DNA of 64,000 nucleotides from Sedimenticola hydrogenitrophicus (GCF_029017505.1 NZ_JAQGEI010000030.1:1-64000); one strand, 5' to 3'. Shown: positions 1 through 8,923, counted from the first letter of the stretch. Notes: generated by a model from the letters alone, not told the origin. A program made the numbers and translations.

Positions 1-1026
1 CCAGGTGATGGAGTTGGACTTGCCCGAACCTGCGCTGTGCTGAATCAGATAGGTGTGCCCTACCCCTTGCGCCTTGGCGTGTTCCAGCAGATTCCGTACC
101 ACCTCCAGCTGGTGATAGCGCGGGAAATAGAGGGTGCGCTTGTGCAGCGGGTCGTTGTCCTTTTCACCGACCAGCTTGGCGAAGTGCTCGATGATGTTGG
201 TCAGGCTGTGGCGCGTGAGGATTTCCTGCCACAGATAGGCCGTGCGATGGCCGCCCGAAGCCATATCGCCAGGGGGATTGCCCTTGCCGTGGTTACAGCC
301 TTTATTGAAAGGCAGAAAGACCGTCCTGTTGCCCGCCAAACGGGTGGTCATGTAGACCTCATCGGTATCGACGGCGAAATGCACCAGGCAGCGCCCGAAC
401 TGCAACAGCGGCTCATTCGGGTCGCGATCCTCGCGATACTGCTTCATCGCATGGTAGGTGGTCTGGCCGGTCCAGGCGTTTTTCAGTTCCAGCGTGGCGA
501 CGGCCAGACCGTTGATGAACAACGCCATATCGATGGACAGGTTGAGATTGGCCTGCGAGTAATAGAGCTGGCGGGTCACCGAGAAGACATTGCGCCCGAA
601 GTTCGCCGCCACCTCCGGATTGATGTCGTTATAGGGCGCACTGTAGAGCAAGGTGAAATGGGCATCGTTGATCGACAGGCCGTTTTTCAGCACCTTAAGG
701 ATGCCGTGCTTCTTTATGCGCTTGTTCAGGTGCTCCAGCACCAGCCGCTGCCAGTTCGGCTGATCCTTCAGCTTGGCCAGTTCATCGGCCTGAGTATTCT
801 CCAGGAAGCCCCAGAACCTTTCCTTGTCGATGGCGAATTCGCGGTCGAAATCCGATGACCAGCCCAACTGGTAGCCGTGGCCTGTTTCGGTGCGGTACTG
901 GGCCGCTTGCGTCAGGGCGACGGCATTCACGCTACCGACCTGATCTTTCAGCGCCTCGCGGCTGATACCGGAGAGCGCCTTCTCGATGGTGGCCTCCAGG
1001 GCCTGTTCGTTGGTTTGGCTGACCAT
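1..1026 (-). CDS. hsdR: Type I restriction enzyme R subunit HsdR, N-terminal part
   Basis: This is the ATP-dependent translocase/nuclease subunit of a type I restriction complex. Only the first 342 codons are present; the gene runs off the left edge. The nuclease domain shows the D...E-x-K core (DMALF followed about ten residues later by ELKNAW), and the last visible residues are the Walker A motif HSAGSGKS of the first helicase domain. The start is ATG at 1026, immediately after the stop codon of the rhuM-like gene (TAGATG), which suggests translational coupling. The first 70 or so codons are also present as a diverged copy upstream at 2082-2306. Identification is secure; integrity of the rest of the gene cannot be judged here. 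Confidence 0.95.
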   Translation of the reverse strand, partial: MVSQTNEQALEATIEKALSGISREALKDQVGSVNAVALTQAAQYRTETGHGYQLGWSSDFDREFAIDKERFWGFLENTQADELAKLKDQPNWQRLVLEHLNKRIKKHGILKVLKNGLSINDAHFTLLYSAPYNDINPEVAANFGRNVFSVTRQLYYSQANLNLSIDMALFINGLAVATLELKNAWTGQTTYHAMKQYREDRDPNEPLLQFGRCLVHFAVDTDEVYMTTRLAGNRTVFLPFNKGCNHGKGNPPGDMASGGHRTAYLWQEILTRHSLTNIIEHFAKLVGEKDNDPLHKRTLYFPRYHQLEVVRNLLEHAKAQGVGHTYLIQHSAGSGKSNSITW

Positions 1027-2085
1027 CTATTTTTCACCATCCGGTTTTTGCAATGTCTCAATCTGTTTCAGCATCCGATCGAAGTCGCTTTCGAACAACC
1101 GGTCCTGCACGATGCGGTACTTTTCGAACTCGCTCTCGGCATGTGCCTTGGCGATCTCCGCCGTTACCTTTCCGGCATCCTGCAGGATCTCCCGGTCGGT
1201 GGCCGCAATAAAGCGATTAAGGCGCGTTTCCCAATCCTGCATGGTCATGGGCATCTTGCGTAGCGCCATATCCTCCGCCACATCCAAATAGGCATTGACC
1301 AGTCGCGTTAATTGCACCATTTCGTCTTCGGTCAGGTAGTTCTTGGCAATACTGACATCGAATTTCTGGATCTTTCCTCGCGGGGCATCCTTCCAACTGG
1401 TCAGGCCCATATGCTGTTTTTCGGCATCGGCGCGTTTGACGATCACTTCCGCCGCCGTCTGACCATGGATCGCCCAGTGCAGTTTGTTTTGCACCGTGGC
1501 AAAAAAGCGCTTGGTCGCCAGGGCTGTCACGTCGTAATCGATTGCAGTGGCATAGATGTCGGTGATCTTCTGGTAGAACTTGCGCTCGGAGAGGCGAATC
1601 TCGCGGACGCGCTGCAACTGTTCCTCAAAGTACTGTTCTGTCAGGATCGAGCCGCCGCTCTTGATCCGCTCGTCATCCATGACGTAGGCCTTGATGGTGT
1701 ATTCATCAATGACGGTGGTGGCCCATTTGCGAAACTGCACCGCCCGTTCCGAGTTCACCTTGTAACCGACGGCGATAATGGCGGGGAGCTTGTAGTGCTT
1801 AGTGTTGTAATTCTTACCATCGGCGGCAGTTATCCGAAAATTTCGGATAACTGAATCTTCCTGCAACTCACTGTCTTTGAAGATCTTTTTCAGATGGTAG
1901 TTGATGGTGCGCACATCCACGTCATAGAGCGTGGCCATCATCTTCTGGGTCAGCCAGATACTCTCGTCCGCGTAGACTGCCTCGACGCCACCGCTGCCGC
2001 TGGCAGCGACAAAGGTCAGGTACTCGGCTGCCGAGGAACGGACTATCGAGACCTCCTTGATTGGCTTGTTCTTCCTTGATGTCAT
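1027..2085 (-). CDS. RhuM-family protein inside a type I RM operon
   Basis: A 352-residue protein matching the RhuM ('virulence protein') family. It has an N-terminal segment with an HTH-like stretch (LTQKMMATLYDVDVRTINYH), the characteristic AVGYKVNSERAVQFRKWAT region and a long helical C-terminal part. RhuM proteins are common passengers in type I restriction operons, but their biochemical role is unknown. I chose ATG at 2085 because it overlaps the stop of the preceding hsdR fragment (ATGA) and matches the usual family N-terminus; an in-frame extension to 2142 lies within the fragment. The gene ends flush against hsdR. The HTH-like region suggests DNA binding, but this is inference. Confidence 0.88.
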   Translation of the reverse strand: MTSRKNKPIKEVSIVRSSAAEYLTFVAASGSGGVEAVYADESIWLTQKMMATLYDVDVRTINYHLKKIFKDSELQEDSVIRNFRITAADGKNYNTKHYKLPAIIAVGYKVNSERAVQFRKWATTVIDEYTIKAYVMDDERIKSGGSILTEQYFEEQLQRVREIRLSERKFYQKITDIYATAIDYDVTALATKRFFATVQNKLHWAIHGQTAAEVIVKRADAEKQHMGLTSWKDAPRGKIQKFDVSIAKNYLTEDEMVQLTRLVNAYLDVAEDMALRKMPMTMQDWETRLNRFIAATDREILQDAGKVTAEIAKAHAESEFEKYRIVQDRLFESDFDRMLKQIETLQKPDGEK

Positions 2086-2306
2086 GCCAGTGTGCCCCTG
2101 ACCTTGTTGACGGAAAATTTGCGGTTGAAATCCGATGACCAACCCAGCGGGGAGCCGTGGCCGGTTTCGCTGCGGTACTCGGCGGCATGCGCCATGGCAA
2201 CCGCATCGCCGCTGCCGACCTGATCCTTCAACGTCTCGCGGCTGCTGCCGGAGAGCGCCTTCTCGATGGTGGCTTTCAGGGCCTGTTCGTTGGTTTGGCT
2301 AACCAT
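2082..2306 (-). pseudogene. Truncated duplicate of the hsdR 5' end
   Basis: A 74-codon reading frame whose first 68 residues match the HsdR N-terminus encoded at 1026 downward at roughly 50 positions (both begin MVSQTNEQAL and share LGWSSDF). It then leaves the homology and stops, overlapping the rhuM start by ATGA. The copies share exact DNA blocks: 2248-2273 equals 968-993 and 2277-2300 equals 997-1020, both at an offset of 1280 bp. It starts 12 nt after hsdS and has an AAGGAC ribosome-binding site, so it is probably translated. The simplest reading is that rhuM entered at the hsdR start and left a partial 5' copy, which now serves as a leader for rhuM. Confidence 0.85.
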
Positions 2307-2318
2307 GGGGCTATGTCC

Positions 2319-3620
2319 TTATAGTTTGATTTTTCCGGTGACGGCATTTGAAATAAGCACATCACGAAATTCGCCGAGATTCCGGATCTGTCTTTCTGCA
2401 CTCCGGATTGGTAGCTCAAATTGCGCAACGAGTTCGTCTAAATGGTCCCGAATACCCTGTTGTTCATCTATTGGAGGCAAGGGAATCAGCCAGCTCTTTA
2501 TATGATCTTGGCCAACTTTAACCATGGTTGGGCTTGATCCTCTTGCGCTCAACTTTATCTGTGCGCGAGCCGCTGGGCTTTGAAAAAAGTAGGATATAAA
2601 GCCTTTATCAAGAACTTCCTCGTCGTATGAAATCCTGTATACAAGGTCTGGCATCATTGTTATCGATGCTGGATCGCCCCGAACAAGACAGATATCGGCC
2701 ACCAGATCGGGAGTATTTCCTCTTGTCAAAAGAAAGTCTCCCTTCCTGACCTGATACTCCTTTCGAAAATTCCGTTTTGGCACTGCTTTCACTTCGCCAT
2801 CGATAAAAATACCTTGTTTGATCGCGCTAAGCTTTAGAACAGAGAACTCATTGTCCTCCACCGCGTTATTGATTGCGGGGCTATGACCTTGCTCAATCTT
2901 GGTGAATGCACGTCGATTCTGAATTACATCCCAGTGCTCCGGAACCTCCCCAATCCACTCCACCCCGCTATCCCGCATAGGCGCATCAGGGTTAAGCCCC
3001 TTGGTCACGGCCTGATTGATCAGGATGGCCTTTTGCTCTTTCAGCAGCTCGATGAGGCGCTGTTTCTTGGCGATGGCCTCGTCGATTTCGGCGGTTTTCT
3101 GGTCGAGGAAGTTGGCGATACGCTGCTGAGTCGCCATATCCGGGACTGGGATGAAGATCGACTTCATGTCCCAGTACTTCGTTGTCCACAGGTCAGCCAC
3201 GATGCCGTGTCCGTTACGGTAGAACTCTTCGATGAAACCATTGCTCTTGAGCAGGTGTTCGCAGTATTGAGGGTCAATGCCCTTCGGCTTTAGCACGATA
3301 TTTATGAGCGACACGGAGCCGTCTTGCTTCGCAATGCCACTGGAGCCTTTACGATCTGAACGGCTATTGATCACAAAATCCCCGGTACGCACACCTTTCC
3401 GGTTATCGCCGTCATCGCTTTTCGCCGCAGAATCCAGTTGCGGAAGAATCCCACTCTTGGTGACAGATAGCGCTGGAAAGTCCTTGTCTGAAACTTTCTC
3501 TTTACGCGCTTCGAACACCGCGCCAAGTCGTTGCAGCGGCCAGCCGGACGGAATGTCGCCCAACCAATCAAAGCCGCTCGACTTGTAGTCCTCGTATCGA
3601 GGGAAGTGCAGCTGTTCCAT
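2319..3620 (-). CDS. hsdS: Type I restriction-modification specificity subunit HsdS
   Basis: A 433-residue specificity subunit that directs the methylase and nuclease to a bipartite DNA site. Two target-recognition halves are visible. Each starts with a W-x-G-x-x-P-x-x-W-type segment (GFDWLGDIPSGW near residue 16 and GVEWIGEVPEHW in the middle) and each is followed by a long helical spacer; the first spacer includes FLDQKTAEIDEAIAKKQ. The start is ATG at 3620, sharing one base with the stop of the upstream DUF262 gene (TGATG); a longer frame to 3677 would lie inside that gene. Length is normal for HsdS and both halves look intact. The recognised sequence cannot be deduced. Confidence 0.95.
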   Translation of the reverse strand: MEQLHFPRYEDYKSSGFDWLGDIPSGWPLQRLGAVFEARKEKVSDKDFPALSVTKSGILPQLDSAAKSDDGDNRKGVRTGDFVINSRSDRKGSSGIAKQDGSVSLINIVLKPKGIDPQYCEHLLKSNGFIEEFYRNGHGIVADLWTTKYWDMKSIFIPVPDMATQQRIANFLDQKTAEIDEAIAKKQRLIELLKEQKAILINQAVTKGLNPDAPMRDSGVEWIGEVPEHWDVIQNRRAFTKIEQGHSPAINNAVEDNEFSVLKLSAIKQGIFIDGEVKAVPKRNFRKEYQVRKGDFLLTRGNTPDLVADICLVRGDPASITMMPDLVYRISYDEEVLDKGFISYFFQSPAARAQIKLSARGSSPTMVKVGQDHIKSWLIPLPPIDEQQGIRDHLDELVAQFELPIRSAERQIRNLGEFRDVLISNAVTGKIKL

Positions 3621-5449
3621 CAGGCCACTTCCCCTTTCAATCGCCCCACCGACCAGACCGCGTTTGCCAATTGGCAATACAGGGCATTCCGCGCCTCCAG
3701 GTCCGCCTTTTTGAACTCGGGGTGATGCTTGAACAGCAGGCCATGCTCGGTCATGGCCTGTTTGAAACCCGGGTGATTCTGGTAGGCCAGCGAGTGCAGC
3801 GACTGGGCGAGCAGGTTCTCCTTGATATAGTGTGGCAGCTTGTCCTGGTAGGTCATGTCATTGAGGCTGGCATTGACCTTTTTCGGCAGCAGCAACAGGC
3901 CGCCGATGGTGTTGCGCCAGTCGTCGAACTCTTTCTGCTGCGGGAACTCGTCGCTGTGGCGCTGGTAGTGATTGGCCCAGATGTGCTCGATCTCGTAGGC
4001 GTGCTTGCCGGAGCGCTGGATATATTCCGGGTAGCGGCCCGGCAGTCCGGTCTGCTGTTCCAGCCAGTCAGTGAAGCGGGCTAGCTGGCGGTGCAGACTT
4101 TTGGCGCTCCACTGGTTGAGGTAAGTCGGTTCGGTGAAGTCCAGGGCCTTGTCCTCCGCTTGAAGGCGCTCAGCCAGGTAGTCGCGCAATTCGGCCAGCG
4201 GCTTGCCGCGCATCTCCTTGCCCAGCACGAAGATGGTGTACTGCATGCTGGAATAGGAGTTGGACTTGAAGTTCCACAGGCGGCGGTTGAGCCAGCAGTC
4301 GAGAAAGTTGGCGACCACCCCGGCCTTTTGTAGCGACAGCGCCATGCCCTCGCTGGCAACCACCGGGGCCAGCAGCAGCTGCAGTTGCTGGGTGAAACCG
4401 GCGTCGGCGTTGTAGCGCACGCTTTCCAGCCCCGGCGTGCGCTCGGCCGAGGCTTTGAGCAGCTTGATGAACAGTTGGGCGAAGTAGTCCAGGTCGTGGG
4501 TGATCCAGCAGTGGTAGTCATCGCTGTTTTCCAGGCCGATCACCTGCCGGTTGTTGCGCACCCAGCGGTGGTATTCGGTGCCGATAAGGTCGAAGTCTTC
4601 TGGGCGAGCCTGCGCCTTGCGTTCGCGGATTTTGCGGGCGTACTGGGCACGCAGCCACGCCTTGAAGAAATCGGATTCGGTGTCTTTGCCGTAGTCGGCG
4701 AAGGTCAACAGCCATTTCTTGATCAGCTTGTCGGCTTCGAGGCGCTTTTCGGGGTTGTCGATGTTGGCCAGCAGATAGCCCTTGAGCATGTCGGTGGGGC
4801 TGAGCGACAGGCCCCGGTCGTTCATGGTCTCGAAGATGGTGTAGGCGTCTTCGTCGGCGTAGGCGGTAATTTCGACCAGCTGAACCTTTTTGATCAACCA
4901 GTAGACGAACAGCGGCAGCAGCTCGCCTTTGAGCTCGTCCGGGAAGAGTTCGTCCAAGTCGCTGTAGCGGGCATACAGGTTCTGCACCGATTCGGACTTG
5001 CCTTCCGGGTCGAAGAGCGTCTGGTTGAACAGGGCCGCCATGCAGCTGTTGCGCTCTGGAATGGAGAGCTTGAAGGTCATCTCGCCGAAGTCGTCATCGT
5101 AGATCAGGTTCTTGATGTCGACCGGCTTGTCGGCCTCTTTTTGCAGGTTGTTCAGGTAGATCAGCAGCAGCGTCAGGGTGGTCAGGCGCTGCTGACCGTC
5201 CACGACTTGGTTGGTTTCGCCACCTTTGCTGACCACGATGGAACCCAGGAAGTAGTGCCCGTATTGGGCCACCGCTTTGGGCGTGTCGCCTTCGCTGTAG
5301 TTTTCCTGGAAGCGGCTGGTGAGGTCATTGATCAGCTCGCTGAGCTGCTTGGTGCCCCACTTGTACTCGCGCTGGTAGTAGTCGATACCGAAGTGCGAGC
5401 CGCCGAGCAGGTCGTGGACGCAGCGGTCGTAGCCTTTGATTTCCTGCAT
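3620..5449 (-). CDS. DUF262/DUF1524 (GmrSD-like) nuclease-family protein in the RM operon
   Basis: A 609-residue protein with an N-terminal DUF262 domain, shown by the DGQQR signature at residues 84-88 in the context QVVDGQQRLTTLTLL, and a C-terminal DUF1524 HNH-like domain, shown by EIEHIW around His489 and the later segment IGGLLLLPKKVNASL. This two-domain layout is that of the GmrS/GmrD type IV restriction proteins, in which DUF262 is a nucleotide-dependent sensor and DUF1524 a metal-dependent nuclease. It overlaps hsdM by one base (TAATG) and hsdS by one base (TGATG), so it is translationally embedded between modification and specificity subunits. Acting as an extra effector of this RM system is inference; activity against modified DNA is also possible. 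Confidence 0.9.
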   Translation of the reverse strand: MQEIKGYDRCVHDLLGGSHFGIDYYQREYKWGTKQLSELINDLTSRFQENYSEGDTPKAVAQYGHYFLGSIVVSKGGETNQVVDGQQRLTTLTLLLIYLNNLQKEADKPVDIKNLIYDDDFGEMTFKLSIPERNSCMAALFNQTLFDPEGKSESVQNLYARYSDLDELFPDELKGELLPLFVYWLIKKVQLVEITAYADEDAYTIFETMNDRGLSLSPTDMLKGYLLANIDNPEKRLEADKLIKKWLLTFADYGKDTESDFFKAWLRAQYARKIRERKAQARPEDFDLIGTEYHRWVRNNRQVIGLENSDDYHCWITHDLDYFAQLFIKLLKASAERTPGLESVRYNADAGFTQQLQLLLAPVVASEGMALSLQKAGVVANFLDCWLNRRLWNFKSNSYSSMQYTIFVLGKEMRGKPLAELRDYLAERLQAEDKALDFTEPTYLNQWSAKSLHRQLARFTDWLEQQTGLPGRYPEYIQRSGKHAYEIEHIWANHYQRHSDEFPQQKEFDDWRNTIGGLLLLPKKVNASLNDMTYQDKLPHYIKENLLAQSLHSLAYQNHPGFKQAMTEHGLLFKHHPEFKKADLEARNALYCQLANAVWSVGRLKGEVA

Positions 5450-7809
5450 TACGCCTCTCCTTGTGCTGTGCCGAAGCTGACCAGCTTTTTGAGCAGACCT
5501 TCCGTTTCCGCCTCCAGCGCCAGGATGTCGCGGGTGACCTCTTCGAGCGAGCGCAGCGGCTTGTGCTGGTAGAAGTACTTGTTGAAGCTGATCTCGTAGC
5601 CGATCTTGGTAGCGCCGAGGTTGATCCAGGCTTCATCGACGTGCGGGCGCACCTCACGCTGGAAGTAGGCGTGGATGTCTTCCTTCAGCGGGACGTTTTC
5701 GGTGTCGCGCATGTCCGAGTCGGTTTCGTACTCCACGTACTCGCCTTTGGTGGAGGTCGGCCAGTAACCGAAATCGGCGAGCATGCCCAGGTCGCAGCGG
5801 AAATCTCCGAACGACTGGTCTTCGAGCACCTTGCCAAGCTTGTCGCCTTTGAGCTTGTGGACCTTCTTAATGACCTTTTCAGCCTCGTCCTCGCGCCAGC
5901 TGACGGCGTTGTAGATTTGGTTCTTTTCCGATGCGGTCAGCTTAATAGCCCGTTCCTTGAGGGTCTCCTCGACCTTGGCGCGGAAGATATTGAAGTCCAT
6001 GTGCAGGTCCTGCCCGATGGCCTGCATGAGCTGTTCGGCGGTCTGCATCAGCTCATGCTGGGCCTTCCAGGCTTTCGGATCGAGCAGCAGCTTCTTGTTC
6101 TTGGCCGTGAGGTTGATATCTTCCTTGTCCAGGTGATCCTCGATGACCGGCTTGTGCTGCTTCAGCTCCGTGTAGATGGCTTCGCCCCAGCGCTCGTAGG
6201 CCCATTCCATCAACTCGGAGACTGCTGGTGCAAAGCGCAGTGTAGCTATGCGCTCCGGGGTGAACTGCGCAGCCTTGCGGCTGGGCCGTTCCACTGTAAC
6301 CTTATAGTAGCCAAAGTCGTCATTCTCGAATATTTTCGAAATTCCCTCATCCGGCATCATGGTGTGTAGGCCGATGATCTGCTGGATGTGCTCGGGCGCG
6401 AATTCGCAGTTCTTGTCGCCCAGGTTCTTGCGCAGTTTCCGGTACAGGTTGGAGGCATCAATCAGCTGAACCTTGCCCTTGCGGTTGGCGGCCTTGTTGC
6501 TCGCTAGCAGCCATATGTAGGTGGTGATGCCGGTGTTGTAGAATAGGTTGTTCGGTAGCTGAATGATGGCTTCGAGCAGGTCGTTTTCGATGATGTAACG
6601 GCGGATGTTGCTCTCGCCGCCACCGGCATCGCCGGTAAACAGCGAGCTGCCGTTGTGGACAGAGGCGATCCGGGAACCCAGGGGGCTGTCGCTGGTGGAC
6701 TTCATTTTGTCCACCATTTCCATCAGGAACAGGAGTTGTCCGTCAGACGAACGTGGTGTGGCCGGGACGGTTTCTGCGCTACCCCGGAAATTCGTCAGCA
6801 CGACCTCGAAACGACTGTCGAGAATCTCCTTACCGTCGACGATATCTTTTTGATCCGACTTCCAGGACTTACCGTAGGGTGGATTCGATAGCATGAAGTC
6901 GAATCGCGTGCCTGCGAACTCGTTGGTGGCCAGGGTGGAGCCATTCTTGATGTTCTCGGGATTGTTGCCCTTGATCATCATATCTGACTTGCAGATGGCG
7001 TAGGTCTCGTCGTTGATCTCCTTGCCATAGAGATAGACTACATCTGATCCCACCTGAAAAGGTCCCTCCGGGTCTTCAAGGTAGTTTTGGGATTCGGTCA
7101 GCATACCACCGGAGCCGCAGGCTGGGTCGTAGATCAGCATGGTCGGAGGCAGCTTGCCCTGCACCGGATCGAACAGCAGGTGGGTCATCAGGTGGATCAC
7201 CTCACGCGGAGTGAAGTGCTCACCGGCCTCCTCGTTGTTCTCTTCATTGAACTTGCGGATCAGTTCCTCGAAGACATAACCCATGCCGAGGTTGGACAGT
7301 GCTGGGAGCTTACGGCCTTCCGGGTCAGTAGCTTCGATCGGCGACAGGTTGATGTGTTTGGAGACGAATTTATCGAGCACATCGTACAGGACGTTCTTGG
7401 ACGCCATGTGCTTGGCCTGGCGGCGCAGATTGAACTTGTTGACGATCTCCTTTACGTTGGCGCTGAAGCTATCCAGGTAAAGCTTGAAGTTGGCTTCTAA
7501 CTGCTGGCGGTTGTTCGAGGCGGTATCAACGATTTTCTGAAGGGTGAATGGCGATGTGTTGTAGAACACGTAGCCCGAGGCGTCCTTGAGGCCCATAGAG
7601 TCAAGTTCGGTGAATCCGTTGTCGCGCTGGAACTTGACCTCCTCCATCACGGCATCCTTGGAGCCTTCAAGCAGGCAGTCCAGTCGCCGAAGCACGAACA
7701 TGGGCAGGATGACATCGCGGTACTTGCCGCGCACGTACACGTCCCGCAGGCAGTCGTCGGCGATTGACCAGATGAAGGAGACGATTTTATTTTGGGCAGA
7801 GTGATCCAT
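5449..7809 (-). CDS. hsdM: Type I restriction-modification methyltransferase HsdM
   Basis: A 786-residue N6-adenine methyltransferase subunit. It has the N-terminal HsdM helical domain (residues about 10-150), the AdoMet-binding motif DPACGSGG near residue 230 and the catalytic NPPY near residue 308. A long C-terminal extension ends in the family segment TENVPLKEDI...EISFNKYFYQ. It is longer than the 500-residue EcoR124-type subunits but typical of the longer HsdM class. It is the first gene of the operon, preceded by about 400 bp of AT-rich intergenic DNA that should contain the promoter. It should methylate the host target and, with HsdS and HsdR, form the restriction complex. Confidence 0.96.
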   Translation of the reverse strand: MDHSAQNKIVSFIWSIADDCLRDVYVRGKYRDVILPMFVLRRLDCLLEGSKDAVMEEVKFQRDNGFTELDSMGLKDASGYVFYNTSPFTLQKIVDTASNNRQQLEANFKLYLDSFSANVKEIVNKFNLRRQAKHMASKNVLYDVLDKFVSKHINLSPIEATDPEGRKLPALSNLGMGYVFEELIRKFNEENNEEAGEHFTPREVIHLMTHLLFDPVQGKLPPTMLIYDPACGSGGMLTESQNYLEDPEGPFQVGSDVVYLYGKEINDETYAICKSDMMIKGNNPENIKNGSTLATNEFAGTRFDFMLSNPPYGKSWKSDQKDIVDGKEILDSRFEVVLTNFRGSAETVPATPRSSDGQLLFLMEMVDKMKSTSDSPLGSRIASVHNGSSLFTGDAGGGESNIRRYIIENDLLEAIIQLPNNLFYNTGITTYIWLLASNKAANRKGKVQLIDASNLYRKLRKNLGDKNCEFAPEHIQQIIGLHTMMPDEGISKIFENDDFGYYKVTVERPSRKAAQFTPERIATLRFAPAVSELMEWAYERWGEAIYTELKQHKPVIEDHLDKEDINLTAKNKKLLLDPKAWKAQHELMQTAEQLMQAIGQDLHMDFNIFRAKVEETLKERAIKLTASEKNQIYNAVSWREDEAEKVIKKVHKLKGDKLGKVLEDQSFGDFRCDLGMLADFGYWPTSTKGEYVEYETDSDMRDTENVPLKEDIHAYFQREVRPHVDEAWINLGATKIGYEISFNKYFYQHKPLRSLEEVTRDILALEAETEGLLKKLVSFGTAQGEA

Positions 7810-8215
7810 TTATAATTATCTTTGATGAACTACTATATTAGTTAATTAGAGTTATATTTTGATCGACTTGATTGTACGTTTTATCCATCCATTACAGTCC
7901 GCCTTCCCAGTAAAAACTCAAGCCTGTATAACTTCTTATTATACATAATGAAATGCCAATAAAAATATGATAATAAAGATAATATTTAGTGGAAACCTAC
8001 CTCTTCTGAGAATGCCACATCATCAATGGTCAGCGCATAGGAGTAGATCTCGGTGCTGTCGACGGATTCATAGCCCGGTAATTGAATCACGTATTTCAGG
8101 GGGCGTCCTGGAATAATTGTCTGTTATCCCCTCTCAGTGGAGGGCCGCATAGACTCGCCGAATAATTGCAGGTAGTTTGATATTCAATCTTGTTCGACTG
8201 GGAGAACCAAACTCG
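7810..8215. other. AT-rich divergent intergenic region between hsdM and the SRAP gene
   Basis: A 406-bp gap. The 7810-7985 part is clearly more AT-rich than its surroundings, as expected for the hsdM promoter or for acquired DNA at the edge of the restriction island. The 7986-8123 part carries an orphan coding fragment on the minus strand, listed separately. The last 90 bp lead into the SRAP gene, with GGGAGA near 8200 as a possible ribosome-binding site. No clear operator was recognised. Confidence 0.6.
7986..8123 (-). pseudogene. Possible gene remnant (C-terminal coding fragment)
   Basis: On the minus strand, 45 codons stay open from just after a stop at 8124-8126 down to TAA at 7986. They include segments such as KYVIQLPGYESVDST and ALTIDDVAFSEE that look protein-like in composition. 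There is no ATG at a sensible place and I do not recognise the family. It may be the 3' end of a gene truncated when the restriction island arrived upstream of the SRAP gene. Chance openness is a real alternative. Confidence 0.3.
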
Positions 8216-8854
8216 ATGTGCGGACGCTTCGCTAACCACGTTCAGGCCATGCACGAGTGGCTGGATATTCTGAATGATTGGCCGGCCGGGGTACCCACCG
8301 GGTTCAATGTCGCGCCGACCCAGATCATCCCGGCCGTTCAGGCACAAGGGACCTTCCCCATGCGCTGGGGTCTGGTGCCGGCCTGGTCAAAAGAGGCCTC
8401 CCCCAAATACGCCACTTTCAATGCCCGTTTGGAATCGGTGAGCGACAAGCCGGCCTTCCGCAACGCCTGGCGCCACTCCCAGACCTGCCTCATCCCGGCG
8501 CTGGGCTATTACGAGTGGCGTACCGAACAGGGTACCAAACAGCCCTACTTTGTTCATCTGTCGGAGAACGCAGGTCCGCTGGTTTTCGCCGGGCTCTGGG
8601 AACAGCGTGAGGGACAATACTCCTGCACCATACTCACCCGGGAGTCGGCCGGGGAACTGACCCAGCTTCATTCCCGCATGCCGGTGATGCTCTCCCCGGA
8701 GGATGCCCGGTGCTGGTTGATCGACGGGACCGCTATGGCCGACCGACTTGGTGACTCGGTCGTGCATCTTGACGCCCGCTTCCATGCCGTTGACCGCGCC
8801 GTGGGCAATCCGCGCAGCCAGGGTGAAGCGTTGATTCGGCCGATTCAGGATTGA
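8216..8854 (+). CDS. SRAP-domain protein (YedK/HMCES-like)
   Basis: A 212-residue SOS-response-associated peptidase-family protein. The start at 8216 places Cys at residue 2 (MCGRFANH), which is the residue that self-processes the initiator Met and crosslinks to abasic sites in single-stranded DNA. The other family signatures are present: the GYYEW glutamate motif and the HSRMP histidine motif near the C-terminus. Upstream in-frame codons to 8177 would hide the Cys and are rejected. The family shields abasic sites at stalled forks. It converges on the imuA-imuB-dnaE2 translesion cluster, a fitting neighbour. Its stop codon lies inside a 19-bp repeat. Confidence 0.93.
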   Translation: MCGRFANHVQAMHEWLDILNDWPAGVPTGFNVAPTQIIPAVQAQGTFPMRWGLVPAWSKEASPKYATFNARLESVSDKPAFRNAWRHSQTCLIPALGYYEWRTEQGTKQPYFVHLSENAGPLVFAGLWEQREGQYSCTILTRESAGELTQLHSRMPVMLSPEDARCWLIDGTAMADRLGDSVVHLDARFHAVDRAVGNPRSQGEALIRPIQD

Positions 8855-8869
8855 TTCAGCGAAAATCCC
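8851..8869. repeat. 19-bp direct repeat, left copy
   Basis: TTGATTCAGCGAAAATCCC occurs here and again exactly at 9671-9689, with different bases on both sides of each copy. This copy contains the SRAP stop codon (TGA, 8852-8854). The two copies bracket the TumE/TumA module. Confidence 0.95.
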
Positions 8870-8923
8870 ACTACAGAACTTGCAGCCCGCCCGGTCAGTG
8901 GTGTTGATGCCGAGCCTGCAGGA

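Noticed and set aside
37-858. Plus-strand frame at the left edge
   Set aside because: It is the complement of the HsdR N-terminal domain, which has clear nuclease and Walker A motifs on the minus strand.
4385-5572. Long plus-strand frame opposite the DUF262 gene and hsdM end
   Set aside because: Valine/glutamine-rich antisense translation without motifs; the minus strand encodes well-supported proteins.
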